Shown here: in pieces, positions 6,937 to 13,777 of the stretch
How positions within the stretch are numbered: the stretch's first letter is position 1
How the letters are laid out: every line of letters begins with the position of its first letter
Source: Acholeplasmataceae bacterium
Lineage (GTDB): Bacteria > Bacillota_I > Bacilli_A > Acholeplasmatales > Acholeplasmataceae
Direction: 5' to 3'
Assembly (NCBI GenBank): GCA_030656435.1
Contig: JAUSOA010000189.1
Span: forward strand, 1 to 14,596
Length of the DNA stretch: 14,596 nt
The notes under the pieces: generated by a model
Seen by the model: only the letters and a program-made list of their open reading frames with translations
Told to the model about the DNA's origin: nothing
Database searches by the model: none
Made by a program: the position numbers and the translations under genes

Positions 6937-8274
6937 ATGAAAAAAATCAATTTCAAGCATTCCGATAATTCCTTAAGAAAACAATTTAGATCGATGTTTG
7001 CCTACGATATCGCAGTCTTGTTTAAAGATTGGGATAATGATGAAAGAAAAAGACTATTATCACTGATTAACCTCGATAAAGTTGCAGATATGTTTGTTGA
7101 GTTAGATACTGAAGATCAATTAGAACTACTCGACTTGTTAGAACCAGTGAGAAGAAAATCACTTTTCAAAACACTTGAAAATGATGATTTAAAAGAATTT
7201 ATAGAAAGTCTTGAGGAAGATAGACAAAAGGAAATCATAGCACTTCTACCTATGGTAAAGGCAAAGACTATCCAATTACTCATGACATATGAAGAAGATA
7301 CTGCTGCATCTATTATGACTACTGATTTTTTAACAATTAGTAAAGATGCAACAATCAAGGAAACAACAAATAAAATTACAACCACCTCAACTGAAAATGA
7401 TTATATCGATACTATTTTCATTTTAGGTGATGATAAAAGAATTGAAGGTGTTGTTGATTTAAAGGAACTCATTCGTGCAAGAGGCAATCAACTCGTTGAA
7501 AATATAATGATGGATGACTTCCATTTTGTTTATGAAGATGAATCGATTGAAAAAGCAATTGAGACGATTCAAGATTATGATAGAAATGCGATTCCAGTTC
7601 TAGATCGTGATGACCATGTTATAGGGATTATTACTGCTGACGATATCTTTGATGAAATCATTGAAGACACTGAATATGATTATCAAAAGATGGCATTACT
7701 TAGTGATCATGAATCTACATCTTCAGCTTTCAAAAGAACAAAGCAAAGACTTCCTTGGCTGATGCTAGCAGTTGTACTAAACCTAATCATTGCATCATTT
7801 CTTTCTATTTTTGAAGCAACGATTGCACAGGTTACAGCACTTGTATTATTTCAACCACTCATTTTAGGGATGGCAGGAAATATTGGAACACAATCTCTAG
7901 CTGTGACTATCTTGGGACTTCACTTAAAAGAAATAGACACCAAATCCTTACCAAAAGCTCATGTGATAAAAGAAGTAACGATTGGCTTTATCAATAGTAC
8001 ATTGCTTGCTGTTGCATCCTTTGCGTTTGTTACTGCATTTCTATCCATATTTCCTACAATAGGTTCACAGCTACCTGTTGAGATTGCCTTTGTTGTAGCA
8101 ATAGCGATTTTTTCATCAATGTTTATTTCTGCAATCATAGGTGTCCTAATACCAATTATTTTAACTAAGTACAAACAAGATCCATCTGCTGCAGCTGGTC
8201 CAATTATTACTACAATCAATGACATCGTCGCTCTAGTAATCTATTTTGGAGTAGCAACCATCGTATTCATGTGA
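6937..8274 (+). CDS. mgtE: MgtE-family magnesium transporter, second of two
   Basis: A 445-residue paralogue with the same order of parts: an MgtE N domain (about 15-120), two CBS domains (about 125-180 and 190-245), a connecting helix and about five membrane helices (about 270-445). The TM2 signature is canonical (LGMAGNIGTQSLAV, from residue 310), and the TM5 pore Asp is D429 in GPIITTINDIVALVIYF. Identity to the first copy is visible only in the conserved motifs, so this is an old duplication or a separate acquisition. The start is 4 nt after the first copy's stop; the only Shine-Dalgarno-like sequence is a G-rich GGGGGTG (6923-6929) inside the upstream gene, which suggests translational coupling. 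The stop is TGA, evidence for a standard genetic code. A hairpin follows at 8282. Confidence 0.93.
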   Translation: MKKINFKHSDNSLRKQFRSMFAYDIAVLFKDWDNDERKRLLSLINLDKVADMFVELDTEDQLELLDLLEPVRRKSLFKTLENDDLKEFIESLEEDRQKEIIALLPMVKAKTIQLLMTYEEDTAASIMTTDFLTISKDATIKETTNKITTTSTENDYIDTIFILGDDKRIEGVVDLKELIRARGNQLVENIMMDDFHFVYEDESIEKAIETIQDYDRNAIPVLDRDDHVIGIITADDIFDEIIEDTEYDYQKMALLSDHESTSSAFKRTKQRLPWLMLAVVLNLIIASFLSIFEATIAQVTALVLFQPLILGMAGNIGTQSLAVTILGLHLKEIDTKSLPKAHVIKEVTIGFINSTLLAVASFAFVTAFLSIFPTIGSQLPVEIAFVVAIAIFSSMFISAIIGVLIPIILTKYKQDPSAAAGPIITTINDIVALVIYFGVATIVFM

Positions 8275-8281
8275 TGATTAT

Positions 8282-8308
8282 GGGATTTCACACCGTGAAG
8301 TCCCTTTA
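8282..8308 (+). terminator. Hairpin after the mgtE pair, probable terminator
   Basis: GGGATTTCAC (8282-8291) and GTGAAGTCCC (8295-8304) form a 10-bp stem with one G-U pair and a 3-nt loop. The T-run is short (TTTATG), so termination may be incomplete. The hairpin abuts the -10 of the next gene. Confidence 0.65.
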
Positions 8309-8317
8309 TGATATAAT
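8309..8317 (+). promoter_or_regulatory. Extended -10 promoter of the M32 peptidase operon
   Basis: TGATATAAT (8309-8317) is a perfect TGn extended -10. No good -35 is visible at 16-18 nt, where the terminator hairpin of the upstream operon lies. The predicted start is near 8323, about 25 nt before the ATG at 8349. Confidence 0.65.
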
Positions 8318-8348
8318 AATAGAAAAGTCTTACGTATAAGGAGAAAAA

Positions 8349-9839
8349 ATGGAAAACTATATTAAGCTTTATGAAGCAACAAGAAAAAAGCTAAAAGCAT
8401 ATCAGTATTTTGGATGGCTAATGGGCTGGGATCAGGAAACTGAAGCACCAGAACTATCTGTTGTTCATCGCACAAAACAGTTTCAGGTTTTAGCAGAAGA
8501 AGCATATATGCTACAATCCAATCCTAGTTTCATGGAAGCAATTGAAAAGCTTTATGAAAATAAGGAACAACTCGATCCAGATTTCAGAGTAGAGATTAAA
8601 AATGCATTCAAAGAACTTAGAATGGTAAAAAAAGTTCCTAAGGATGAATTGATAGCGTACCAAGTTTTAACATCTCAGGCTTCACAAATTTGGGCAAAAG
8701 CGAAAAATGAAGATAATTTTGAAGCATTTGAACCAACACTAGAAAAAATTGTTGAATTCAATAAAAAGCTTGTAAAATATTTAGAAACTGATGAAATGAA
8801 GGGATATGATATCCTTCTTGATATGTATGAAGAAGGCTTTGGAGTCAAAGAATACGATTTATTCTTCAATACTTTAAAGGATGAACTTGTTCCATTTGTT
8901 TTAGAAGTAACTAAAAATAATAATCAAAGATTTTCAAGAAAACTTACTAAATCCGTATGGCCAATTGATAAACAAAGAGAATTCTCAAAATATCTTTTAG
9001 AAGTCTTTGATTATGACCAAAAGCGTGGTTTACTTAAGGAAAGTGCACATCCATTTACTTCAGGTGTCAGCACCTCTGATACAAGAATTACCACTCATTA
9101 TCATGAGGATAACCCAGTTTCTGCAATATTTTCAACGATTCATGAAATGGGTCATGGTATTTATGAGCTTCAATGTGATCCTAAATATGATGATACCTTC
9201 CTACATGGCGGAACATCCTTAGGTATTCATGAGTCACAATCTAGAATGGCTGAAAATATGTTAGGTCGTTCTCTATCTTTTTGGTCAGTACATTATCCAA
9301 AGCTTGTTGAACTATTTCCAAAACAACTCAAAGGGATTGATGTTCAAGAATGGGTAAGATTTATCAATCAAGCGAAGCGTTCACTTATTCGTATTGAAGC
9401 TGATGAGCTTACATACTCATTACATGTTATGGTGCGCTATGAGATTGAAAAAATGTTAATTAGCGGAAAGCTTAAGGTTAAAGACCTTCCAAAGAAGTGG
9501 AAGACATTAATGGGTCAGTACGTTGGTATGAAGCCTAAAACAGATAAAGAAGGTGTCTTACAGGACATTCACTGGTCAGGTGGAATGATTGGATATTTCC
9601 CAACCTATGCACTTGGATCTGCTTATGCAGCTCAAATTTATGAATCTATGAATCTAGAATTTAATATCGATGAAGCGCTTCGCAACAACGACATTAAAAA
9701 GATTAATGCTTGGAATAAAGAGCATATTCATCAATTTGGCCGTACAAAGACACCAAAAGAAATATTAATGATTGCTACCAATCAAGAATTTAACCCACAA
9801 TATTTTGTAAACTATTTGAAAAAGAAATTTAGTAACTGA
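8349..9839 (+). CDS. Metallocarboxypeptidase, M32 family (carboxypeptidase Taq type)
   Basis: A 496-residue zinc carboxypeptidase of the cytosol that trims residues from peptide C-termini with broad specificity. The length matches the usual 490-510 aa of M32 enzymes. Zinc ligands are in HEMGHG (H265, E266, H269), with the third ligand in HESQSR (E295). Other family marks are GWDQETEAP near residue 26, HPFTSG (from 234), DTRITTHY (from 244) and the C-terminal IHWSGGMIGYFPTYALG block. No signal peptide is present. The ATG at 8349 has AAGGAG (8338-8343) 5 nt upstream. The serine dehydratase begins 23 nt after the TGA stop with no terminator between, so peptide breakdown and serine use are probably co-expressed. 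Confidence 0.95.
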   Translation: MENYIKLYEATRKKLKAYQYFGWLMGWDQETEAPELSVVHRTKQFQVLAEEAYMLQSNPSFMEAIEKLYENKEQLDPDFRVEIKNAFKELRMVKKVPKDELIAYQVLTSQASQIWAKAKNEDNFEAFEPTLEKIVEFNKKLVKYLETDEMKGYDILLDMYEEGFGVKEYDLFFNTLKDELVPFVLEVTKNNNQRFSRKLTKSVWPIDKQREFSKYLLEVFDYDQKRGLLKESAHPFTSGVSTSDTRITTHYHEDNPVSAIFSTIHEMGHGIYELQCDPKYDDTFLHGGTSLGIHESQSRMAENMLGRSLSFWSVHYPKLVELFPKQLKGIDVQEWVRFINQAKRSLIRIEADELTYSLHVMVRYEIEKMLISGKLKVKDLPKKWKTLMGQYVGMKPKTDKEGVLQDIHWSGGMIGYFPTYALGSAYAAQIYESMNLEFNIDEALRNNDIKKINAWNKEHIHQFGRTKTPKEILMIATNQEFNPQYFVNYLKKKFSN

Positions 9840-9862
9840 AAAAAAAGGAATGTGAAATAAAA

Positions 9863-11077
9863 ATGCTCTCAATTCGTTCGCTTTATAACGTCGGATATGG
9901 TCCATCAAGCTCTCATACGATGGGTCCCGCCAAGGCTGTAAAAATGATTAAGGATGAGTTTACAGACCTTGATCACTATGAAATAACGCTTTACAATTCT
10001 TTAGCCTTGACTGGAAAAGGGCATTTAACAGAGGAAGCCATCAAGGAGTCACTAGGACACTGTCCTGTGACTTTTTTGACGTCTATTGATTTAAACAAAC
10101 ATCCGAATACCCTTTTAATCAAGGGATTTAAGGAAAGTGTTTTAATTGTAGAAAAAGAAGTTCAAAGTGTGGGTGGCGGAAGAATTCTTTTTGTTGGACA
10201 AGAAGACTATGAAAAGCCAATTTATCCACATAAAACATTTAAAGAAATTAAGAAGTACTGCAAGGATCATAAAATGAATCTTGCTGATTATGTCTATATG
10301 GTTGAAGGTGAAGGTTTTCATGATTTTCTTGAAAGCATTTGGGAAGCGATGAAATCATCCATCATGAAGGGAATTTCAACAAAAGGAACACTCCCGGGAC
10401 CCTTAAAGCTAAAGAGAAAAGCACCCTCATTATATGCTAGAGATTCTGAAAGAGAAGCCATTGAAATTACTGAAAATAGACTGGTAGCAAGCTATGCTTT
10501 CGCAGTCAGTGAAGAAAATGCAGCAGGAGGGATTATCGTTACAGCTCCGACCTGCGGTGCTTGTGGAGTATTACCAGCTGTTCTTTATTATATGCATGAA
10601 AAACATGATGTTGTCAACAAAGAACGAATCTTAAATGGTTTAGCTGTTGCTGGATTGGTTGGGAATTTGATTAAGCATAATGCATCTATTTCAGGTGCAG
10701 TTGCAGGTTGTCAAGCAGAGGTAGGTAGCGCATGCGCTATGACCGCTGCAGCACATGCAACCCTCTTTAATCTATCAATGGATCAAGTAGAATACGCAGC
10801 TGAAATTGCAATTGAGCATCATTTGGGATTGACGTGCGATCCGATTAACGGATATGTACAAATTCCTTGTATAGAAAGAAATGCGGTTGCCGCACTACGT
10901 GCAATCGATGCTTGTGGACTTGCATATTTTTTAACAGACTCAAGAAAGATCTCACTAGATATGGTTATTCAAACGATGTATCAAACAGGTCTTGATATGC
11001 ATTCATCCTATAAGGAAACCTCACAGGGTGGACTCGCGTTTTACTTTAAGGAGGAAGAAGATGTTAACTGTTGGTAA
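9863..11077 (+). CDS. sdaA: L-serine dehydratase, single-chain iron-sulfur type
   Basis: L-serine ammonia-lyase converts L-serine to pyruvate and ammonia using a [4Fe-4S] cluster, feeding fermentation. Residues 1-150 hold the beta domain (SLYNVGYGPSSSHTMGP, SLALTGKGH, SVGGG). Residues 155-404 hold the alpha domain (APTCGACGVLPAV, GAVAGCQAEVGSACAM, CDPINGYVQIPCIERNAVAA). Probable cluster ligands are C283, C325 and C336; the spacings of 42 and 11 equal those I recall for Legionella C343, C385 and C396. At 404 aa it is shorter than the usual ~450-460, with the loss mainly in the beta domain and linker. The tail ends in NCW, a penultimate Cys, which may correspond to the C-terminal Cys known to enter the active site in the Legionella enzyme. 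The Shine-Dalgarno site is modest (AAAGGAA, 9843-9849). The last 17 nt overlap the rRNA methyltransferase gene. Confidence 0.93.
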   Translation: MLSIRSLYNVGYGPSSSHTMGPAKAVKMIKDEFTDLDHYEITLYNSLALTGKGHLTEEAIKESLGHCPVTFLTSIDLNKHPNTLLIKGFKESVLIVEKEVQSVGGGRILFVGQEDYEKPIYPHKTFKEIKKYCKDHKMNLADYVYMVEGEGFHDFLESIWEAMKSSIMKGISTKGTLPGPLKLKRKAPSLYARDSEREAIEITENRLVASYAFAVSEENAAGGIIVTAPTCGACGVLPAVLYYMHEKHDVVNKERILNGLAVAGLVGNLIKHNASISGAVAGCQAEVGSACAMTAAAHATLFNLSMDQVEYAAEIAIEHHLGLTCDPINGYVQIPCIERNAVAALRAIDACGLAYFLTDSRKISLDMVIQTMYQTGLDMHSSYKETSQGGLAFYFKEEEDVNCW

Positions 11078-12341
11078 TGTAATTAGAGGTGTTGCTGTTG
11101 ATTTAGACTATCAAGGGCAAGGTGTAGTTAGACACGATAATTATGTCATATTTGTAAAGGGCTTAATCGATGGTGAAGAAGCAGAGATTAAAATAACAAA
11201 GCTGAATAAAAACTTTGGACAAGGCGTTGTTTTAAAGCTAACGAAAAAAAGCAAGCATCGAATTAGCCATCATGATGAAGTGCTTGGAGGTTGTGATATG
11301 ATTCATATCGAGCCTATTAAGCAGTTAGAGTGGCAGGTAAGAATTACTGAAGAGACAATAAAAAAAATCGGAAAAATTGATTATAAAATAAAACACATTT
11401 TATCCAACAACGTCACTTCAAACTATAGAAATAAAAATGTCTTTCATGTCATAGATGAGCCTTTTCTGAAATTAGGTTTATATGATTTAAGTGGAAGAAA
11501 TTTATTACCTGTGACTAGCTTTGTCTTAGCGGATGAGAAGACCAATGAAGTTTTAAAATATATCAGTGAAAATAGTGTTTTAATTGATCCTAACAAATTG
11601 AAGCATATCGCATTTAGAACCAATTTGAAAAAAGAAATTTTAATAACCTTGATTGCTACCGAAGATCATTTCCTTGGAAAAGGTGAATTACTCACGAAGC
11701 TAAAAAAAATACCGAATGTTGTTGGCATTACATTGAATATCAAGGATAATCCAAAAAGCATTCTTGGAAAAGTATCGAAGGTCTTATTTGGTGAAAATCT
11801 CATTACTGAGCCAATTGGAAGCATGGACATGCTTGTAAGCGATCGTTCATTTTTCCAGGTGAATCTACCTGTAATTCAAATGGCATATCAAATGATTAAG
11901 GAAAAAATTCAACCAAATCAATACATTATTGACGCCTATAGCGGGAATGGTTCGATTGGATTTTATCTATCAGATATCGCATCTAAGGTTGTCATGGTTG
12001 AGTCCAATATCGAATCCGTTGAAATGGCTAGATTGATTAAGGATAAATATAATCTAGAAAAAATAGAAGTCATTGATGCGAAGGCAGAAGAGATTATTAA
12101 GCTACTAGATGCAGATGTATTAGTAGTTGATCCACCAAGAAATGGATTGATGCCAGAATTTATTGAAACTGTCTTGACAAAATCATTTAAGCAAATTTTC
12201 TATTTATCTTGTGATGCAAAAACACTTGCTAGAGATTTAGCAGAATTGACTAAAGAATTTGAAATTGAAGATATTGTGCCTATTAAGATGTTTTATCATA
12301 CATCAGAGCTTGAAACATTAGTCATATTGAAGAAAAAATAA
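11061..12341 (+). CDS. 23S rRNA (uracil-5-)-methyltransferase, TrmA/RlmD/RlmCD family
   Basis: A 426-residue SAM-dependent RNA m5U methyltransferase. An N-terminal TRAM domain covers about residues 1-62 (GVAVDLDYQGQGVVRHDN...). The catalytic domain has FFQVN (264-268), SAM-binding DAYSGNGSIGF (from 291), DPPRNGL (357-363), the nucleophile C384 in YLSCDAKTLARDL and the general base E418 in HTSELETL. The region that normally carries the [4Fe-4S] cysteines reads HRISHHDEVLGGCDM: only C78 remains, and the whole protein appears to have two cysteines, so the cluster is probably absent. The target is presumably U747/U1939 of 23S rRNA; which one cannot be told. ATG 11061 is chosen for AAGGAGG (11048-11054), 6 nt away; the frame stays open to 10992, inside the dehydratase gene. 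The 17-nt overlap implies translational coupling. Confidence 0.9.
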   Translation: MLTVGNVIRGVAVDLDYQGQGVVRHDNYVIFVKGLIDGEEAEIKITKLNKNFGQGVVLKLTKKSKHRISHHDEVLGGCDMIHIEPIKQLEWQVRITEETIKKIGKIDYKIKHILSNNVTSNYRNKNVFHVIDEPFLKLGLYDLSGRNLLPVTSFVLADEKTNEVLKYISENSVLIDPNKLKHIAFRTNLKKEILITLIATEDHFLGKGELLTKLKKIPNVVGITLNIKDNPKSILGKVSKVLFGENLITEPIGSMDMLVSDRSFFQVNLPVIQMAYQMIKEKIQPNQYIIDAYSGNGSIGFYLSDIASKVVMVESNIESVEMARLIKDKYNLEKIEVIDAKAEEIIKLLDADVLVVDPPRNGLMPEFIETVLTKSFKQIFYLSCDAKTLARDLAELTKEFEIEDIVPIKMFYHTSELETLVILKKK

Positions 12342-12433
12342 GAAATTTATTTATTTTAATGCAAAAGATAATTGTGTCCTTAAAGCGATAGCAAAGATAT
12401 ATATGTATTGTAAGAATTCATTCATCTAAATTT

Positions 12434-12480
12434 AAAAGGGAGTATGATGACTATTATTAAGTCAAATACACCCTTTTTTT
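12434..12480. terminator. Terminator between the convergent rRNA methyltransferase and CaCA genes, probably bidirectional
   Basis: AAAAGGG-a-GTAT (12434-12444) pairs with ATAC-a-CCCTTTT (12466-12477), with one A/A mismatch. An inner GACT/AGTC helix shortens the loop. Seven Ts follow on the plus strand. On the minus strand the same hairpin is followed by TTTTAAATTT, so it can also stop transcription arriving from the CaCA gene. The remaining bases of 12342-12554 show no gene that I can support. Confidence 0.85.
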
Positions 12481-12554
12481 GTATTAATGATTAAGTACTA
12501 CCCCAATGGTTTACATAATGTGTTAGGAATTTATAAAGATGAATCATTATTTTT

Positions 12555-13544
12555 TTATACACCAAGTGCTCGAATGACAATAAATGTGACATAAAATATA
12601 TAAATGAGTACTAATAGAAATCCTTCTTTTTTTGACACAAAACCAAAAGTTACAGCACTTATTACAGCTACCAAGGTTAGACCAATCATAATCCAAAGAT
12701 CAAACATCACGTCTTGGTTAATCCCCAGTGGTGTGAATAAACCTGAAAGACCAAGGATAAACAAAACATTAAATATATTCGATCCTACAAGATTTCCAAA
12801 GGCAATTTCATTTTCACCTTTTTTCGCAGCAACGATGGATGTTACCATTTCTGGAAGTGAAGTGCCGATTGCTACAATAGTCAAGCCAATCAAAGTGACC
12901 GCTTTACTTTGTGACATACCGATAACATCGACTAATAGATTTGTAGCTATAGATTCCGCACCACATGTAACCATCCAACCACCAAGAGACACACCACCAA
13001 TACCCAAAATGAGTAGTATTATAGATTTCTTGGTATCATAAACTTTATACTCTTCTACAATAACATCTGGTTTAGTACTCTTTAACATAAGGATAATATA
13101 GCCGGTGAAGGCAGTTAAAAGAATAAGAGATTCCCACCAAACAATGCGATAATCACTTTGAAACAAAGCAGCAAATAACGTAATGAGTATTGCTGAAAAG
13201 ATAAGATAAGGGAATTCCTTTTTATGCATTGTTTTTGATACTTTTATTGGGCGAGCAAGTGCAGTCAACCCTAAAATTAATGTTATATTAACAATATTGG
13301 ATCCAACAACATTTCCCATTGCAATATCAGCTGTAGCACCTTGCTCAACAGTTAACGATGCAATAAAACTAACAGCGAGTTCTGGTAAAGAAGTGCCAAA
13401 GGCAACCAAGGTTAAACCAATTACAAGTGAAGATACATTAAAGCGTCGTGCAATAGAAGATGAGGACGAGACAAAAAAATCAGCACCCTTCACCAAAAAA
13501 ACAAAACCTGCTAACAGCAATATAATATTGATGAATAGATCCAT
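12555..13544 (-). CDS. CaCA-family cation antiporter (YrbG/NCX-like), candidate Mn2+/Ca2+ exporter
   Basis: A 329-residue membrane protein with about ten hydrophobic segments in two inverted halves. The alpha-repeats are GLTLVAFGTSLPELAVSF (43-60) with GNVVGSNIVN (77-86), and GLTIVAIGTSLPEMVTS (220-236) with GNLVGSNIFN (250-259). The E55 and E232 carboxylates form the ion site in NCX_Mj-type exchangers, which expel Ca2+ against Na+. AAGGGG (13553-13558) lies 8 nt before the ATG. The leader holds a yybP-ykoY Mn2+ riboswitch, so manganese (perhaps with calcium) is the likely exported ion; this is inference from context. The gene is monocistronic: a promoter and riboswitch precede it, and the bidirectional terminator at 12434-12480 follows. 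Confidence 0.92.
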   Translation of the reverse strand: MDLFINIILLLAGFVFLVKGADFFVSSSSSIARRFNVSSLVIGLTLVAFGTSLPELAVSFIASLTVEQGATADIAMGNVVGSNIVNITLILGLTALARPIKVSKTMHKKEFPYLIFSAILITLFAALFQSDYRIVWWESLILLTAFTGYIILMLKSTKPDVIVEEYKVYDTKKSIILLILGIGGVSLGGWMVTCGAESIATNLLVDVIGMSQSKAVTLIGLTIVAIGTSLPEMVTSIVAAKKGENEIAFGNLVGSNIFNVLFILGLSGLFTPLGINQDVMFDLWIMIGLTLVAVISAVTFGFVSKKEGFLLVLIYIFYVTFIVIRALGV

Positions 13545-13570
13545 AGGATATCCCCTTTTCTTCCGTATAT

Positions 13571-13614
13571 TTTCAAATAAAGACCATCATGACTAAAAAA
13601 GTCCTGAAGGTCTT
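13571..13614 (-). terminator. Riboswitch expression platform (regulated terminator) of the CaCA gene
   Basis: On the minus strand AAGACC (13609-13614) can pair with GGTCTT (13580-13585). An inner GACT/AGTC helix with a T-rich loop lies between, and TTTATTT follows. AAGACC is also part of the conserved 3' end of the aptamer, and bases 13609-13610 belong to P1. Ligand-stabilised P1 would therefore disrupt this hairpin and allow read-through: an ON switch. Confidence 0.7.
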
Positions 13615-13687
13615 GTTACAAGCATTGCTTGAAATGAACCGGGCTTTAGCCGTCTTGACGATTCATTTAGGGAAACTACTCCCCTTC
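13606..13687 (-). ncRNA. yybP-ykoY manganese riboswitch aptamer
   Basis: Reading the minus strand, the leader begins GAAGGGGAGTAG and ends AACAAGACCTTC, the two conserved blocks of the yybP-ykoY class. P1 is GAAGG/CCTTC. A second helix AATGAA/TTCATT (13662-13667 and 13633-13638) encloses the conserved TCGTCA and CCGG elements. A small helix CAAGC/GCTTG follows before the conserved AAGACC. This class binds Mn2+ and controls manganese-exporter genes in many bacteria. The predicted transcript start is about where the aptamer begins. Confidence 0.92.
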
Positions 13688-13694
13688 TATTCAC

Positions 13695-13703
13695 ATTATA
13701 TCA
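13695..13703 (-). promoter_or_regulatory. Extended -10 promoter of the riboswitch-CaCA transcript
   Basis: On the minus strand TGATATAAT (13703 down to 13695) is a perfect TGn-TATAAT. No consensus -35 lies 16-18 nt upstream. The predicted start is about 13688, one base before the riboswitch aptamer. Confidence 0.75.
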
Positions 13704-13729
13704 AATATTAATCGTATTACATAAAAAAT

Positions 13730-13772
13730 GAATAATAAATAAATAACTCCTTAAGAATCGTTCTTAAGGAGT
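13730..13772 (-). terminator. Rho-independent terminator of the MBL-fold hydrolase gene
   Basis: A perfect 12-bp stem ACTCCTTAAGAA (13746-13757) / TTCTTAAGGAGT (13761-13772) has a 3-nt loop. On the minus strand it is followed by TATTTATTTATT. It lies 5 nt after the hydrolase stop codon and insulates the riboswitch leader from upstream transcription. Confidence 0.92.
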
Positions 13773-13777
13773 GTCTT

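Noticed and set aside
7116..8225. Minus-strand ORFs opposite mgtE2.
   Set aside because: They are antisense shadows rich in Ser/Ile/Val arising from the coding strand. The plus-strand MgtE is unmistakable.
10992..11060. N-terminal extension of the rRNA methyltransferase, starting inside the serine dehydratase gene.
   Set aside because: The extension is basic and unlike the TRAM domain start. AAGGAGG sits at the right distance from ATG 11061.
12487..12597. A 36-codon plus-strand ORF beginning MIKYYPNGLHN, with a protein-like composition.
   Set aside because: It has no Shine-Dalgarno site, starts right after a terminator T-run and runs antisense into the end of the CaCA gene. It may be a chance frame or an old remnant; nothing supports expression.
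12604..13596. Plus-strand ORFs (12604-13041 and 13297-13596) opposite the CaCA gene.
   Set aside because: They are low-complexity shadows of the hydrophobic CaCA coding sequence; the second also crosses the leader of that gene. They have no recognisable motif or ribosome binding site.
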